Shown one piece after another: positions 35,060 to 48,100 of a stretch of DNA of 64,000 nt. Position numbers and translations under genes: made by a program. The notes under the pieces were generated by a model. It searched no databases. It was not told the DNA's origin and saw only the letters and a program-made list of their open reading frames with translations. Each line of letters starts with the position of its first letter. The first letter of the stretch is position 1. Source of the stretch: Diploscapter coronatus (taxonomy: Eukaryota; Nematoda; Chromadorea; Rhabditida; Rhabditidae); contig OZ038422.1 in NCBI GenBank assembly GCA_964036155.1, positions 84,777,201-84,841,200 on the forward strand, in the 5' to 3' direction.

Positions 35060-38000
35060 TTTTGGAGGAGGCTGAAAGTGCAAAAATTTCAACTAATTTT
35101 CAAAAACACTACCCTTACTCTCAAAAATGGGCAAAAATCGATAAAAATTTGAAATTTTTAGAAATCTACAGAAACAAATAAGCAAGGGATGAAGAATGTG
35201 CGATAAAAATAATGAAAAAAAATAACGAGAGTGAAGAAAAATATGCAAATATTGAAAATTCTGAGTTAACGCAAGAAAAAGTAAAGCGAAGAATGAAACA
35301 CCTCAATATTTGGTCCTAAAAAGTAGAGCAATTAGAGAGTGGTCAGAAAAGCACGACGAATGAATGGACAAAGTGTGAGCGTAAACGGACCTGGGTTTTG
35401 CAAAGAAAATAGGGAAAAATCAACGTCTTTCATTATTCTACATAAAAATCAGATGTAATAAAAATAAAATGTGAGTGTATGCAGAAAGATAATAGCAAAG
35501 AAAGTGAGTAAATACAAATGTTCATCGAGAAATTGAGCTAATCTAGGACAGGAAGCTTCAGGCAATTTCATAAATGATGATGGATGAAAAATGGGGATTC
35601 CTTTAGATATATTTAACCATTTGCTGGGTATATGAGATCTCAAATGTTCAAAATTTATACATTTTAAAAAGATAAAAGAAAAATCTAAAGTCAAATAAGT
35701 TTTAAAAAGTAGTATGGCAAGTTATAAATAAGATACATATTTCACTCGTTTATATCGGACTACTTTTATTGATGGTCAAGTCAGGAAAAGAAATACAACA
35801 AGGATCAAGACAGAGCCTAGATCACTCATGATTTCGGCCACTGGACTAAAGCCCGAGACGCAAAAATTTCGTCGTAATGCTAAGTCGCCCTGGACTCTGG
35901 GCTCATCACACTCAATGGATTTGAAATATCCGGGAGAAACAAAGCCATTTCTCAACACAAACGAACGAACAGAGAGGGAGGGCAAGGATATATCTCAAAG
36001 GATAGAGGCTCATGATGGAAAAATGGGATAAAAGCTCTGATCAGTTGGCAAAATATGAGTGCTCAGAATGTGTGTAAAAATCGGATCACACACAACAAAA
36101 ATTTACGAATTTGATTAGCCAGAATTTTAGCACCTGGAGAAAATCTGGTGAAAATTCATGAAGGTCGCTTTTGCAATAGGAAAATAGGCAGTTTTATTGA
36201 AATTTAAGGTTTTTGAAAGCAAAAATGTAGTTTTAAAACGGAAAAAATCAAATTGTTTGATGTTGAAAATACAAATTCCATCGTAGATTATAGAATGTGT
36301 GTAACAAAATACAAATTGCCATGATTCTGCCTAGTTTTTTTTTTATGAAAAATGTGCGTTTTTGATGATCATTAGCTCTAAAGGTGAACTATTCTTTAAT
36401 TTATAATTTAGAACTTCATCATGTGGCGATTACTATAAACAAAGTGGATTGTGACGGAAATACTGGGGATATTTTTAGATTTCAGAGGGTTCAAATAAAA
36501 TACACATTTTAAAAGATGAAGATATTTTAAGATTTAGATAACCTAAAATATGAATATAGATGAAAATTTAAGATTTAATGTATAAACTTTTGGCTATATA
36601 GAAAACATAACTTTGGGAAAAGTAAAAGCATTTTAAAGAGTGACGCTTAAAAATCTAAATTTTAAAAGAATAAAGATATTTTAAGATCCAATGACTAAAA
36701 TAAAAAAGTGGAATATCGGCCTGTCTTCGAATTCCTTAAGGCTGAAATTTGCGCATTTTCATCGGAGCGGAAACGCGTGGAGCGCATTTTTGCTTGTTCA
36801 TTCGAATCGAAGGAGATAAATGGAGCGCAACATTAAATTCAAAACAAAACCGAGAAATTCCATTTGCAAAATCATTTTTAAATCCAGAAAAAGAATAGAA
36901 AATCTAACAACAAAAAGGCAACGTTGTAAACCGTTTAACATTCAAGACCCCACGATATACGAAATAGTGTGGGGGAAAAGAAATCGCTATCAGCCAATAC
37001 CTTACCTTAATCATACATTATATTTCGCATGTCTTGAGGTCTTGATGTCGTGCGGTTTTGGAATAGCCCGAAAGCAATCGAAAACAAGATCTCAGATCAT
37101 TATATTCGAAAGAAAATATCATTTAAGTCCAAACGTTAAAGAACATCCCACTTAAAATTCTGGAAACATTGAAAATCTTAGAAAAAAAATCGATAGAAAA
37201 ACAAGATCTCAGGTCATATAATGCTCTCTAAAACGCACAGATTTGTGCAAGAGGTTATCGGGTCAAATCTATAATCAAAAGAAACGTCCAGTAAGATCGA
37301 TCAAAACTTAGATATTTCGCGGTTTAAAATCGCGAAAATCATGAAAATTCGATATTTCTTTGAAATTAAAGAAAACTATGTAACTCAGTTAGAAACTATT
37401 CAATCAGGTAAGATCTAAAGCGAAAGCTATGAGAATTAATGACATTCCTAAGTTTAGGCGTAGTGTGAAATCAACGATCAAAATAAAAAGTCAATTGTAA
37501 ATTGCAATTAAAATGCGAAACTCAGTTTATCCTCCCATGAATTGTTGAGTAAAATTTTAAATTATAGAAGTTATGAAAATTCATTAGTTCAGCTCAAGTT
37601 TAGGCATACGTAATGACAGGAAGGAATACTTAGGTTTTGTCGTGCTCTCTAAGAGAAAGTTGATTGGCTATAAATGAGAAAAGAGGGGGAAAAGGGCTTG
37701 AGTTTAAGCTCAGTAAGTAAGGAATTCCGAGTTAAGTGGACCGAACAAAATGCAATCTTCTAAGAGACAAGGATAAACCAAATCCCAGCCAATTACTCGG
37801 TAGATTTGGACCAAAACTCGTTGAAAAACTCCTATGATAAAAGATAGACCCTAAACGCGGATTTTATATTTTCAGAACTTTGAATTTTAATGGTGAAAGA
37901 TAGGAGGCAAAAACCGGAATGTATACATTTTTCAAGGATTTTAAATAGAGGTTAAATTTGAAACTCGCAGAAATAGATATCAACGAAAAGCGGATTTGAG

Positions 38001-39133
38001 GAGAGCTGAATACAATGTAAGAAAGCGAGGAAGATAACGTGGATATTAGAGGCGGAAAAGAAAAAGAAATCATACGACAGCTGACCAGAGGAATTCCAAG
38101 ACAATAGGCGAGTAAATCGGAACTCTATTTCGCCTCGTGCCATAACATAGCTTCATAAAATCGGCTGATATAAAGTGAAGATATACAAATTTTGTAAATA
38201 CAATTTACTCAGAGGATATGCAAGTATCTCAAATTCCTTGTAACCCCTGAGCAAAAGGGGGGCGTGTCCGCAAAATTTAAGCCTAAAAGTTGATAATAAA
38301 TTGACGAGTAAAATGAGCTTTAAAACACGATTTTCTGTGCACTGCGGAAAACTCAGCTGGATATATGAATGTTTTAGCGTTTAGCGTGTAATAAGATCTC
38401 ACTTTGCTCGAGTTTTCCTCCTTCGCTTGATGAGGTGTCAAAAGTTGACGCGAAAAGGCCTGAAATAAGAAATATCAGGTAAAATGGGGAGATACGAAGA
38501 TTTTGACAAGACGACTTTAGCAAGATATAGGAACGTACCGCGTGGAGTTTATGCATAGCAATCCGGGGATTAACTCCGAATCCGAAAATTTCAATGAAAA
38601 ACGCTCCCAGCTGAAATTTTGAATATAGGTTAAGTGACTAAACCTATCCATAGATGAAAACAACTTAAAGAATTGTTTCAATTTTAAGCCGCACATATTT
38701 TGCTTAAACACGTCTAGGTGAAGTTATTCGGTGCTAATCTTGGCACGTATTGTTTTCTTTACCCCTTTACCTTTTAAGAAGGACAAATCTTCTTCGATAA
38801 AGCTCTTTCTTTGTGTGTCTCTTCAAATTCCCCTACTATTTCTCGGTTCTTTGGCGCAGTGTTGTTTTAGGTGTTCAAATATATGCGCGCCGACTGGGGT
38901 ATTTGGCTAACCCCCTCTGGGTCCCCGTTTATGCTTATGAGGAGAGCTTCTAGATGACCAGTTGGAAATAGTATTTGTGTTTATAGAGATCGTAAAGATT
39001 CAGGAAAGATGGGAGATAGCGTATGAACTTTAGAGAGTATAGAGAACCAGACAAATACAGCCTAAGAGATAGTGCAGAAGCTAGCGCATTTACGAAAATA
39101 CCATCAAAGGCAAAACGGGGAGACATTTATGAT
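35060..39133. other. gene-poor gap
   Basis: A 4.1 kb AT-rich stretch with no supported gene, apart from a diverged inverted-repeat element at 36920-37068. It separates two divergently transcribed genes and would hold the promoter of the giant EB-module gene. Confidence 0.55.
36920..37068. mobile_element. diverged MITE-like element, family C
   Basis: It shares GAAATAGTGTGGGGGAAAAG, ACCTTACCTTAATCATAC and TATTTCGCATGTCTTGAGGT with the other copies. The terminal repeats are only partly kept. Confidence 0.55.
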
Positions 39134-42100
39134 ATGAACATCCCTATGCTACTTTTACTACTATACGGTAAGCAAAATTAGTGGTTTTTCAACGTCATCA
39201 ACGATTTTTACACCCTTCTAAATTCAGGACTTCAGTCGAGTCGAGCTACAGTACTTCCCTTACCGGGTCAGGTCGGAGGACCCTGTTTACCTGGAAGAAA
39301 TCCTTGTATTTTATCGAATTCCGAATGCATTGACGGAATTTGTCTTTGTACGAACTTCTATCGGTTTATAAATGGATCATGCGTTACGGAAGAGAGTATG
39401 ATTTTAAAAATATCTAAATTATAAAAAAAAAAATGTATGTATATATATATATATATATATATAATCGCTAAATTAAATCGTAGACTAACATAGTGACATA
39501 GAACTCTGAAAATATTTGCCAAAAATTGAGCAACTTACCTAAATTCCTAAATTCAACAAATTTTCAGGTACGACCCTGGGTCGGTCTTGTCGTGGGGGCT
39601 CGGAATGCCGAGGCCAGGGCGAATTCTGCTCTTCGTTCGCAATTTGCATGTGTTTGTCAACTCATGTCGAAATTGGAAACCAGTGTAAACCAGGTAGATT
39701 TTTGAACGTTTTTCTGAGGTTTCGGCAAGTTAAAATAAAATTTTGCCGATTTCTTTGAGGCTCCTCACGACTTCCTTATCAATATTTTGTTTATCGCTTT
39801 GATATACCGGCTAAGTGATAATCATATAGTGATAAGAAATAGATAAATATATCCGGCATATATTTATGCGCTTTGACTCATCTGTAACGGTCTTCTGTAT
39901 GTCTTCCGTCTCTCTACATCCCGTGCGCTATTTCGCTTACCCATATTTGTCGAGTGGATTCGGTAAAGTGTCGGCTGGCGCTCGAGTGCTTATGGCATAC
40001 AGAGCCCAAAACGGAAGTCGCACAAAAGTCGAACTTTCAGATCAAATCAAATATCCAAATATAGACATAGGAAAATTAGGTCCAATTTTGAAATAATTTC
40101 AACTATCTTTAGGATAGAAAAATATTGTTAAAATTTTCTGAAATCGATAAGTAAGAAGATGATAAAGTTAATTCGAAAATCATCATAGGCTCTACAGAAA
40201 AATTATAGAATTCCGTTCAACTCTTTGAAACCTATAAAAAGAAAAATAAAACTTATTTAAGAATTATAGCATTCATTTACAGTTACAAACTTTAGCCGTT
40301 TATCCTGGCCAATTCGGCTGTGAAGATTCGAGACAGTGCTCTAAAGGATTCCCTGGGGCTGAATGTGATATTTCTCGGACTTGCGTTTGCCCTATGGGAA
40401 TGATAGCGCATCAGACGACTTGTGTTATGCGTGAGTGTTTCATTTGATTCTATTTAATTTAAATATTAATCTTAGGAGTAATATTGTCAATGGTCGATTG
40501 CTTGAGACACAATAAATGATGCAGAGATGAAAATATGCGAAGTGTGCATTGCGTAATTTCAAATAGTCGCCAAAGTCACTTCTTGAGAATCAATGAAGTG
40601 CCGTCTATTCGTTTGCAAACAATGCGTTAACTTTCATGCATCAAAATCTCATCGCTTTTATTTTATCTCAAGTAATCGGTCATCGACAATAATATTTAAA
40701 TTAGCTGTAGTTAGGAGTATTTGTATTTAGTTTTATTTAAACTTAATATATAACTTTTAATTTATATTTAATTTTAATATATTTATATCTAATATTTAAA
40801 TTCAATTTATAATTTTTTTTATGTATTATTTCTTATTCATTATTTTTGATATATCTATCACTTTAATACTTTATCTTTTCTTTCTGCATTTTCTATATTT
40901 CTGCCTCAGACATGTCAGTCATTTTCTATGCTCTTCCTCCGACGAATAGTGTAAAGTCTTCCACTTTCTCCATGAGTCATCAATGTTAATCCCTAACCAT
41001 TCTATAATTAACCACCTAATTATTGGTTAGATTTAATTACCCTAGTTAACTTTAATTATTACTCATTTTAGCTTCTGCCTTGTCAAACTTGATATTGTCC
41101 GATGAACACTTATTGCCCCTGAGAAATCGATACTCTTTGACGAATTTCTATAGGAGAAGGGCTCCAGTTCAGCATAATTCAGTTTCTAATGGACTACCAC
41201 CAGGTATTTTTAGAAGGGATATATTAAATCCTGAAACGAATATATGAAATCCGATTATTTTTTAGATTCTCTATGCTCTATTGATTCCGATTGTGCGGGA
41301 TATCCGCTATCATTTTGCGACGGCACTTGTCGGTGCGTCTCCGGAGCGATAAATGCAGGCACTACTTGTCTGGGCCGAAACCAAGGTCGGTTAAAAATAC
41401 ATCTGGTACGGGCCTCGACCCGTACTATGTGCGAATTGATCTGACCGAGGATTTCATGAGACCGATTTAGCCCTACAACCGGCCGCCGCCTGTCCGCCTG
41501 GTCAAACATACATCACAGAGGCCGGCGCCTGCATGACAAGTATGGGGATACGGCTAAATTATTTCCACATTTCATCAAATGATTATGAAATCTTGTGCAT
41601 TTGATAAAACGATACAAATTATGATGTCATAACTTTAGGATATGAAATTTTAGCATATTTTGATATAACAAAAAAAAACTGTTTTCAGTTCAAAACCCCG
41701 GCCACCCATGCCAATACACCCAGCAATGTGCTGCATCTGAGCCTGGGGCGTTTTGTTTGAGATTGCGGTATTCGAAACCGTTTGGTATATTTTAAAAGTC
41801 AAACTTTAGATGTGAATGCGTTTACGGTATGAAGCAAAGTGGTACTGGATGTACTTTCGTGAACAATGAATGCACGCAGAGGGGTCATATATGGATTTCT
41901 GAGTTGGGAGAGTGTAAGGAGGGTAAGTTTAAATTAAAAAAAAAAAATATATATATATATGACGTCATATTTTTTCTCTATATTGAGATACTATTTTTCA
42001 GTTATTCCCCCAGGCGGCTACGGTTGTTCTCACAGTCTTCAATGTACTGCTGCATACCCAGGTTTGGAGGTTTTCTTCGATGGAACAATTAGCATACTAT

Positions 42101-45100
42101 CCGAAATAAGTGATATTATTGCATTAGTATATTCCAGAAGCCACCTGCTTCATGCAGACTTGTACTTGCCCCCCAACATTCCCAATTGCTATAGACGGCA
42201 CTTGTGGGCGGAACTGCTCGAATGGGGAGACGTATTCTGGTGTGACGGGGCAATGCCTGCCTACAGTTCAACCTGGTAGCTAATTATTGTCAATGACCGA
42301 TTGCTTGAGACACAATAAATGATACAGAGATGAAATATATGCAAAGTGTGCATTGCGTGTATGCACAAATAGTCGTCAAAGTCACTTCTTGAGAATCAAT
42401 GAGATGCCGTCTATTCGCTTGCAAACAACGCGCTAATTTCTATGCATTCAAATTTAATCGCTTTAATTTTGTCTCAAGTTATCGGTCATTGACAAAATAA
42501 GTTTGTAATTTTTTGGGTTATTATTACTAAATATAAATCTAAGAGTTCAAATGTATGAAGGTATTACTCAGAAAAGGAAAAGTATTAATTTGATTTCAGG
42601 TGGTCAGTGCGTATATTCTTCACAATGCCAGGTATTTTAATAGTCTGCAATATTTTTAAATGATCTCATAATTACCATAATTAAACAAACTAGGCCTTCT
42701 TCGGTGGAATGCAATGTGACCGTAACGTGTGCCGATGTAGCGGAGGTCAGGTTTTCACCGGGATGAAGTGTGAAAAACGGTGTCCTCAGGGATACATGCC
42801 AAATAGTCGAGGAATCTGTGTTCATGGTAAGGGATATATGAAACCCCTTATGCCCAAAACTTGTAGCCTGTCGATCCAACCAAGTCGAATACGACGGCGA
42901 ATGTCTTGAAGAAGCGTTGCCCGGCCAGAATTGTGTGGTCAACGTTCAATGTAAAGGCGGCAGTATCTGTGAAAGAGAAGTATGCAGGTAAGTTGATTCA
43001 GGAAACTTTTCTCCTAAAATTAAAGCTTATTAGATGTCCCAAAGGCACAGTGTCGCATAATGGGGAATGTCTTGGAGGTAGATTTTTATTTAACTTAAGA
43101 AAACTAAATTTAAAAATTTCTAGCCGAATCTCACCGAGTAACCCAGTCTACATTAAGTAAGCTTAGCGAAGATTTTTGAAGGTTGATGATTTTTTATTAA
43201 CAGTACCCATTAACCCTAACAATAATAACAACAATAATCGACCTGAGAATATAAGACATCCCGGCTCGCGCTGTTCGTCTAACGATTACTGTACCGGTGG
43301 CAGTACTTGCATGGATGAGGTGAATTTCAATATTTAACAAAAAAACTGACCTTCATTATGACAATGAGTGCACTTTACTAACCTCTAATCAACAGATCTG
43401 TACATGTCCTGTGGGTTTTGCCCTCTCCATTACCGGTCTCTGCGTACCTTCTGCTATGCCTGGCTCTTATTGTACGCCGGAAACTCTATGCTCTGGAGGC
43501 TCCACTTGTGTCGATTCTGTGTGTCTCTGCCCAGTTGGGTCCATCGGTATTCTAGTTTTTGGACACTGTATTTATCGCAACCCTTAAAATTAGCATACCG
43601 AGGTGAATGTCATTCTTCATCCCATTCGCTTGGATTCTGTCACGACCCATCGCTAACCTGTCCCCCAACGTCAATTTGCGATCATGTGCTAGGAGTATGT
43701 GTCTGTCCACGTAAGTCTTTTAGGATTACTGTATGATGACGTCGTGACGTCATTTGGATTACTGTAGACGGACTCGTCGCGATTGGCTCCAGATGCATTG
43801 ATACGGAAACGTTGAATTCTCCAGTGATAGAGCCACCCCCAGTAGACTGTTATTTCGACTCCGAATGTCCCCCACCAAGGGCCTGCATTATGAAAAGGTA
43901 TACTGCAGTTGATTCTATTCTAATTGTGGATTACTGTAGATGTATATGTCTGTTTGGTGAGCACGAGGATGGTACTTGCATTGTGCACTCGAAAACTAAC
44001 CGCGTCAAGATTCGATTGTCTGAGCAGAAAGAGCGAGGTTTCATTATTAATGTATACTAATAAAAGGCGTCATAATTAAAAATATAACGCCACAGATTAT
44101 TTTATGGCGTTCCTTGCATGGCATGATAGTAATATTTATCTGTTTTGTTCGAAATGTTACGTTTTCCTCCCCTATCTATCAATGATTTGATTTGAGTTAC
44201 TGTCGATATCGGAGATCAGTGCGTCCGGGTCGGCGTTAAATGTACCGGATCGTCAGTCTGCATCGCGGGCATGTGCGTCTGTCCGCTCGGGACTACGATA
44301 AATCATAAGGAGTGCGTTCCGTACACTACAGGTATGACAATATACGCTCCTATTGCTATTAAAGGGCGTCATAAAATTATGTGTGACTCCCTTGATATTT
44401 TTAAATGGCGTCCTTTAAATTCAAAACTCCAGCAACTCCCGGGGCGTCATGTGCAAAAGGAGAAGAATGTTTGGATAACAGCTACTGTAACAAGGAGACG
44501 AAGCGGTGTGAATGCAAGAGTGATACGCAAATGGTAAAAGTGACGTTAATTAATACGACGTCCTATTAAAAAAGGCGCTATTTTGAACTTTAGGTGATTG
44601 GCAGTAACTGCGTGGAAAGATTGAGATCCCATGTTGGGTATCCCTGCAATAACAAGGAACTTTGCGTGGGCGGAAGTGTCTGTGATTCGATCAGCAACAA
44701 GTGTGTCTGTCCGAAGAATAAAAAAGAGGTCGATAAGCAGTGCGTTGATTTGACTATAGGTAGGTGTTGAGCGGAAATTTTTGCAAGATCTCAAAAAAAA
44801 AATGTTAGCCCTACCCGGTGACAAATGTGGGACACAAACCCTATGCTCTGGAGGGTCGAAATGCGATCATCTCACGAAAATATGTGTCTGTTCTCGGGGA
44901 GAGGAGACTATCTCTGGGGTAAGTTCGAGAAATATTCAACAACAAACATTGTGGATTCGATTAGGAATGCGTCTCGGTGTCAATCATACCGCCTGGTGAG
45001 AGATGTAATCGAGCGTTGAACAATCGGTGTGGCGGGGGAAGCTATTGTTTGAGGGGCCGGTGCGAGTGTCCCCAGAATATGCGCCCTCTAGACAAGAAAT

Positions 45101-48100
45101 GCGTTCAACAGAGGCAAGGTGAGGCTTAGCATAAATTTGCCTTAATCACGACCTCCTGTATTCCACACCCATTTGTGTCCTTCTCCCCTACTATCTTCTC
45201 AAAAAGTGAACATGGAATGCAAAAGATCCTTAATATCGTCCTTGGAGGGAAAATTTATTTTAAAAACTCATCAAGAATCTTGCTCGTCACAGAATTTATC
45301 ATGCATTTCATACATTTTTCATTGAAGAATTTCATTCTTAAGGGTGAATTTTCAACAAATTTCAGTGCTACCCGGCCAAAAATGTGGCAGCTCCGATAGT
45401 TGCATGGGAAAATCGATTTGTACCGATGGAACTTGCACTTGTCCGGAGGGAACCTACCTCAGAGGAACGATCTGTTCCTTTCGGAGGAAGGGTAAGTCGG
45501 CAACAAATGCGAAAAATTTCAATGTTTGACGAAAACTTTAGTCGAGGCCGGCGGTGAGTGTCAGGAGAACGACCTATGCCTTGGTGGATCCGAATGTTCC
45601 GTAGGATTTTGTCTGACTTAATTGAAACTTTTAATTTCCTTTAGCCTATCTACTAAATTTTATCTTTTTTCAACTTACCTCAAATTTTTCCAGGAAGGCT
45701 TTTGCCATTGTACGCGAGAGGGAGACGTAGTGCGGAATGGGGTCTGTGGGCCGAGAAAAACAGGTACATCACTTTTTTTTTTTTTTTTAACTTTTTCGAC
45801 TTATCTAAACTTTGTCAAGCCCGACCCGGATTCATCTGTGAGCCTGACGACATTTGCACGGGTCAATCGATTTGCATTGAATCGAGGTGCCAGTGTCAAA
45901 TCGGGTTCAAAATTTCCAACGGAAAATGTGCCGCTGAGATCAAGGGTAGGCCACTACCGAATATTTGTTTGTTTGTGAAAATCACCTTTTCAGGACGACT
46001 TTTTAGTTTCTTTATTGCATGCACGCACCTACCCAAATATGATTGATTTTTGCATGAAATTTGTACTTTATTAAAGAAAACGACTGAATTTTAGTGGCGA
46101 TCGGCGAGTCGTGCTCTGAGACGATTGATTGTATGGACGGAATTTGTCTGGATGGACGGTGTCTATGCGCTAAGGGTACCGTACCGAAAGGAAACGCCTG
46201 CGTTCAGGCTGAATGTACAACAAATTACTATTATTCCATCTAGAAATCAATAATATTTATCGATTGTTTTAGCCTCTATCGGTATGCCTTGTAACAACGG
46301 CGAGAAATGCGTCGGCAACTCTTACTGTGATGGAAGAATCTGTACCTGTCGCGAGAATCAGCGACCTGAGGCCGGATTTTGTGTTGACATTCCGCGTCCT
46401 AGCAGCGAGAGACAAGGTTTTTTTTTCTTTTATAACCTCCGAGTTAAAGGAATAATTGTTGCAAAAATAGTGCTGACGCTGCGACCTCCAACCCCAGGCC
46501 CCGGACCAGCGGAGATAAAAAGCCTGCCCGAGGTCCAGCCCACTTCCGCTCGGCCGCAGCCACAATCGTCCGTATCGAGATGCAGAAATAACTCCGAGTG
46601 CCCAAGAAGCAGTGTTTGCAATCGGGGATTCTGCTCCTGTCCTCCAGGATCTCAAATGCGAAACGGAGTGTGCTCTTCCATAGCCGGACCGAGAAAACGT
46701 GAGATTTCAAAATATAATACCACTAAACCGAAAATAGAAGTCCAGGACTTTGGTTTAGATTTTACCCTGTATTTTCTGGCTGTGTTCTATGTGTAAAAAA
46801 ATCGTATTTTGTTATACATGTATTTTATAAGTTGAGTGATCTATGTTAAATCATAGTATCGTTGATTGGAGAGCGAAAGTCGCTATATTCATGCAGCAAT
46901 TGGAAATCGAATTTGGAACGAAATAGTGGGTCGCGTAGAGGAGAAATGAAAGAGACGGATAATGTGTAACTTCTGAATATCGACACGTTCTCTTCCAATC
47001 AATAATATGAGCTTGTTGGGAATGTTTTAAGCTGTGCTTATTTCAGCGGGTTTGTTGGGTCATCCTTGTTTAAGTTCTGACGACTGCAAAGTGCCCAATT
47101 CGATATGTTCAAATTTGACGTGCGAGTGTCGAGTTGGCTACCGGATTTTCGGCTCGACGCAGTGCATCATCAGATCGGACTTCGCTTCGCCCGCACCGAC
47201 ACTCGTCACCACGCATCCGCCAAACGCCCTTGTGACCTTACCCACGATTTTCCTGGTCTTACCAGGCGAAATGTGCGATCGAATGAGAATTTGCCAAAGG
47301 GGATCTACGTGTATAGGTAAATCAATGCTTAAACTGCCTAAAAATCTGCTCTAAAGCTACATTTGATCGACTTTTATATAGGCGTTTTGATGCAGTTAAT
47401 TATAAAGTAGCAGTAAAACTATTTAGTGCTAAATTTGCACAACTTTATAGTTTGATATCAAACTAGATTTTTATTTGCTACTTTTAAAATATTATATAAA
47501 TCTGCTAAACTTTAGCAGCATAACAGATTTTCAACCTAAGCTTTTCTTCTGTTCAGAAGGTAAATGCTCTTGCGGTGCGGATTCAATTTTCGTTCATGGA
47601 AGTTGCGTGAGAAGAAGGCCTATTCAAGGTTGATATTGAGTTTTCCTGTTTTTGGTTTTAAGTTTGTCTTTAGTTCGACCCCTATCATCGTGTTTGGCTG
47701 GGGAGATATGCCCCGAAAACGCAGAGTGCGCATATGGAGTGTGTCTTTGTTCGGCGAATTTTACTTTGTTCCGTGGAGAATGCAAGGACACTGAGGAAAG
47801 TATGTTGATTTCTAAGCCTATGTTTAAAATTATATTCTGAGTTTAATTATAAATCAATGAGTGTATCTTTGATTTTCTTAAGTTCGCGATATCCTCCAAA
47901 AAGAAGCTGAGACTATGATGACGTCGCGACGTCCCAGACCTCGGTTGCCCTACACCCTTCCCTACGCCCTGACGTCATCTACTTCAATCCCAACGACGTC
48001 ACCTACGCCCTTCTTGCCTCCTACCATCCCCTCAATTATACCTACAACTGAGGAGCCCCAGACTTTGTTCAAATGTTTGTTTTTTTTGCTTTTCAGATTT

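Noticed and set aside
39023..39133. Earlier in-frame start (MNFREYREPDK) for the giant gene
   Set aside because: The internal ATG at 39134 gives a standard signal peptide; the longer form would bury it. Kept only as an alternative.
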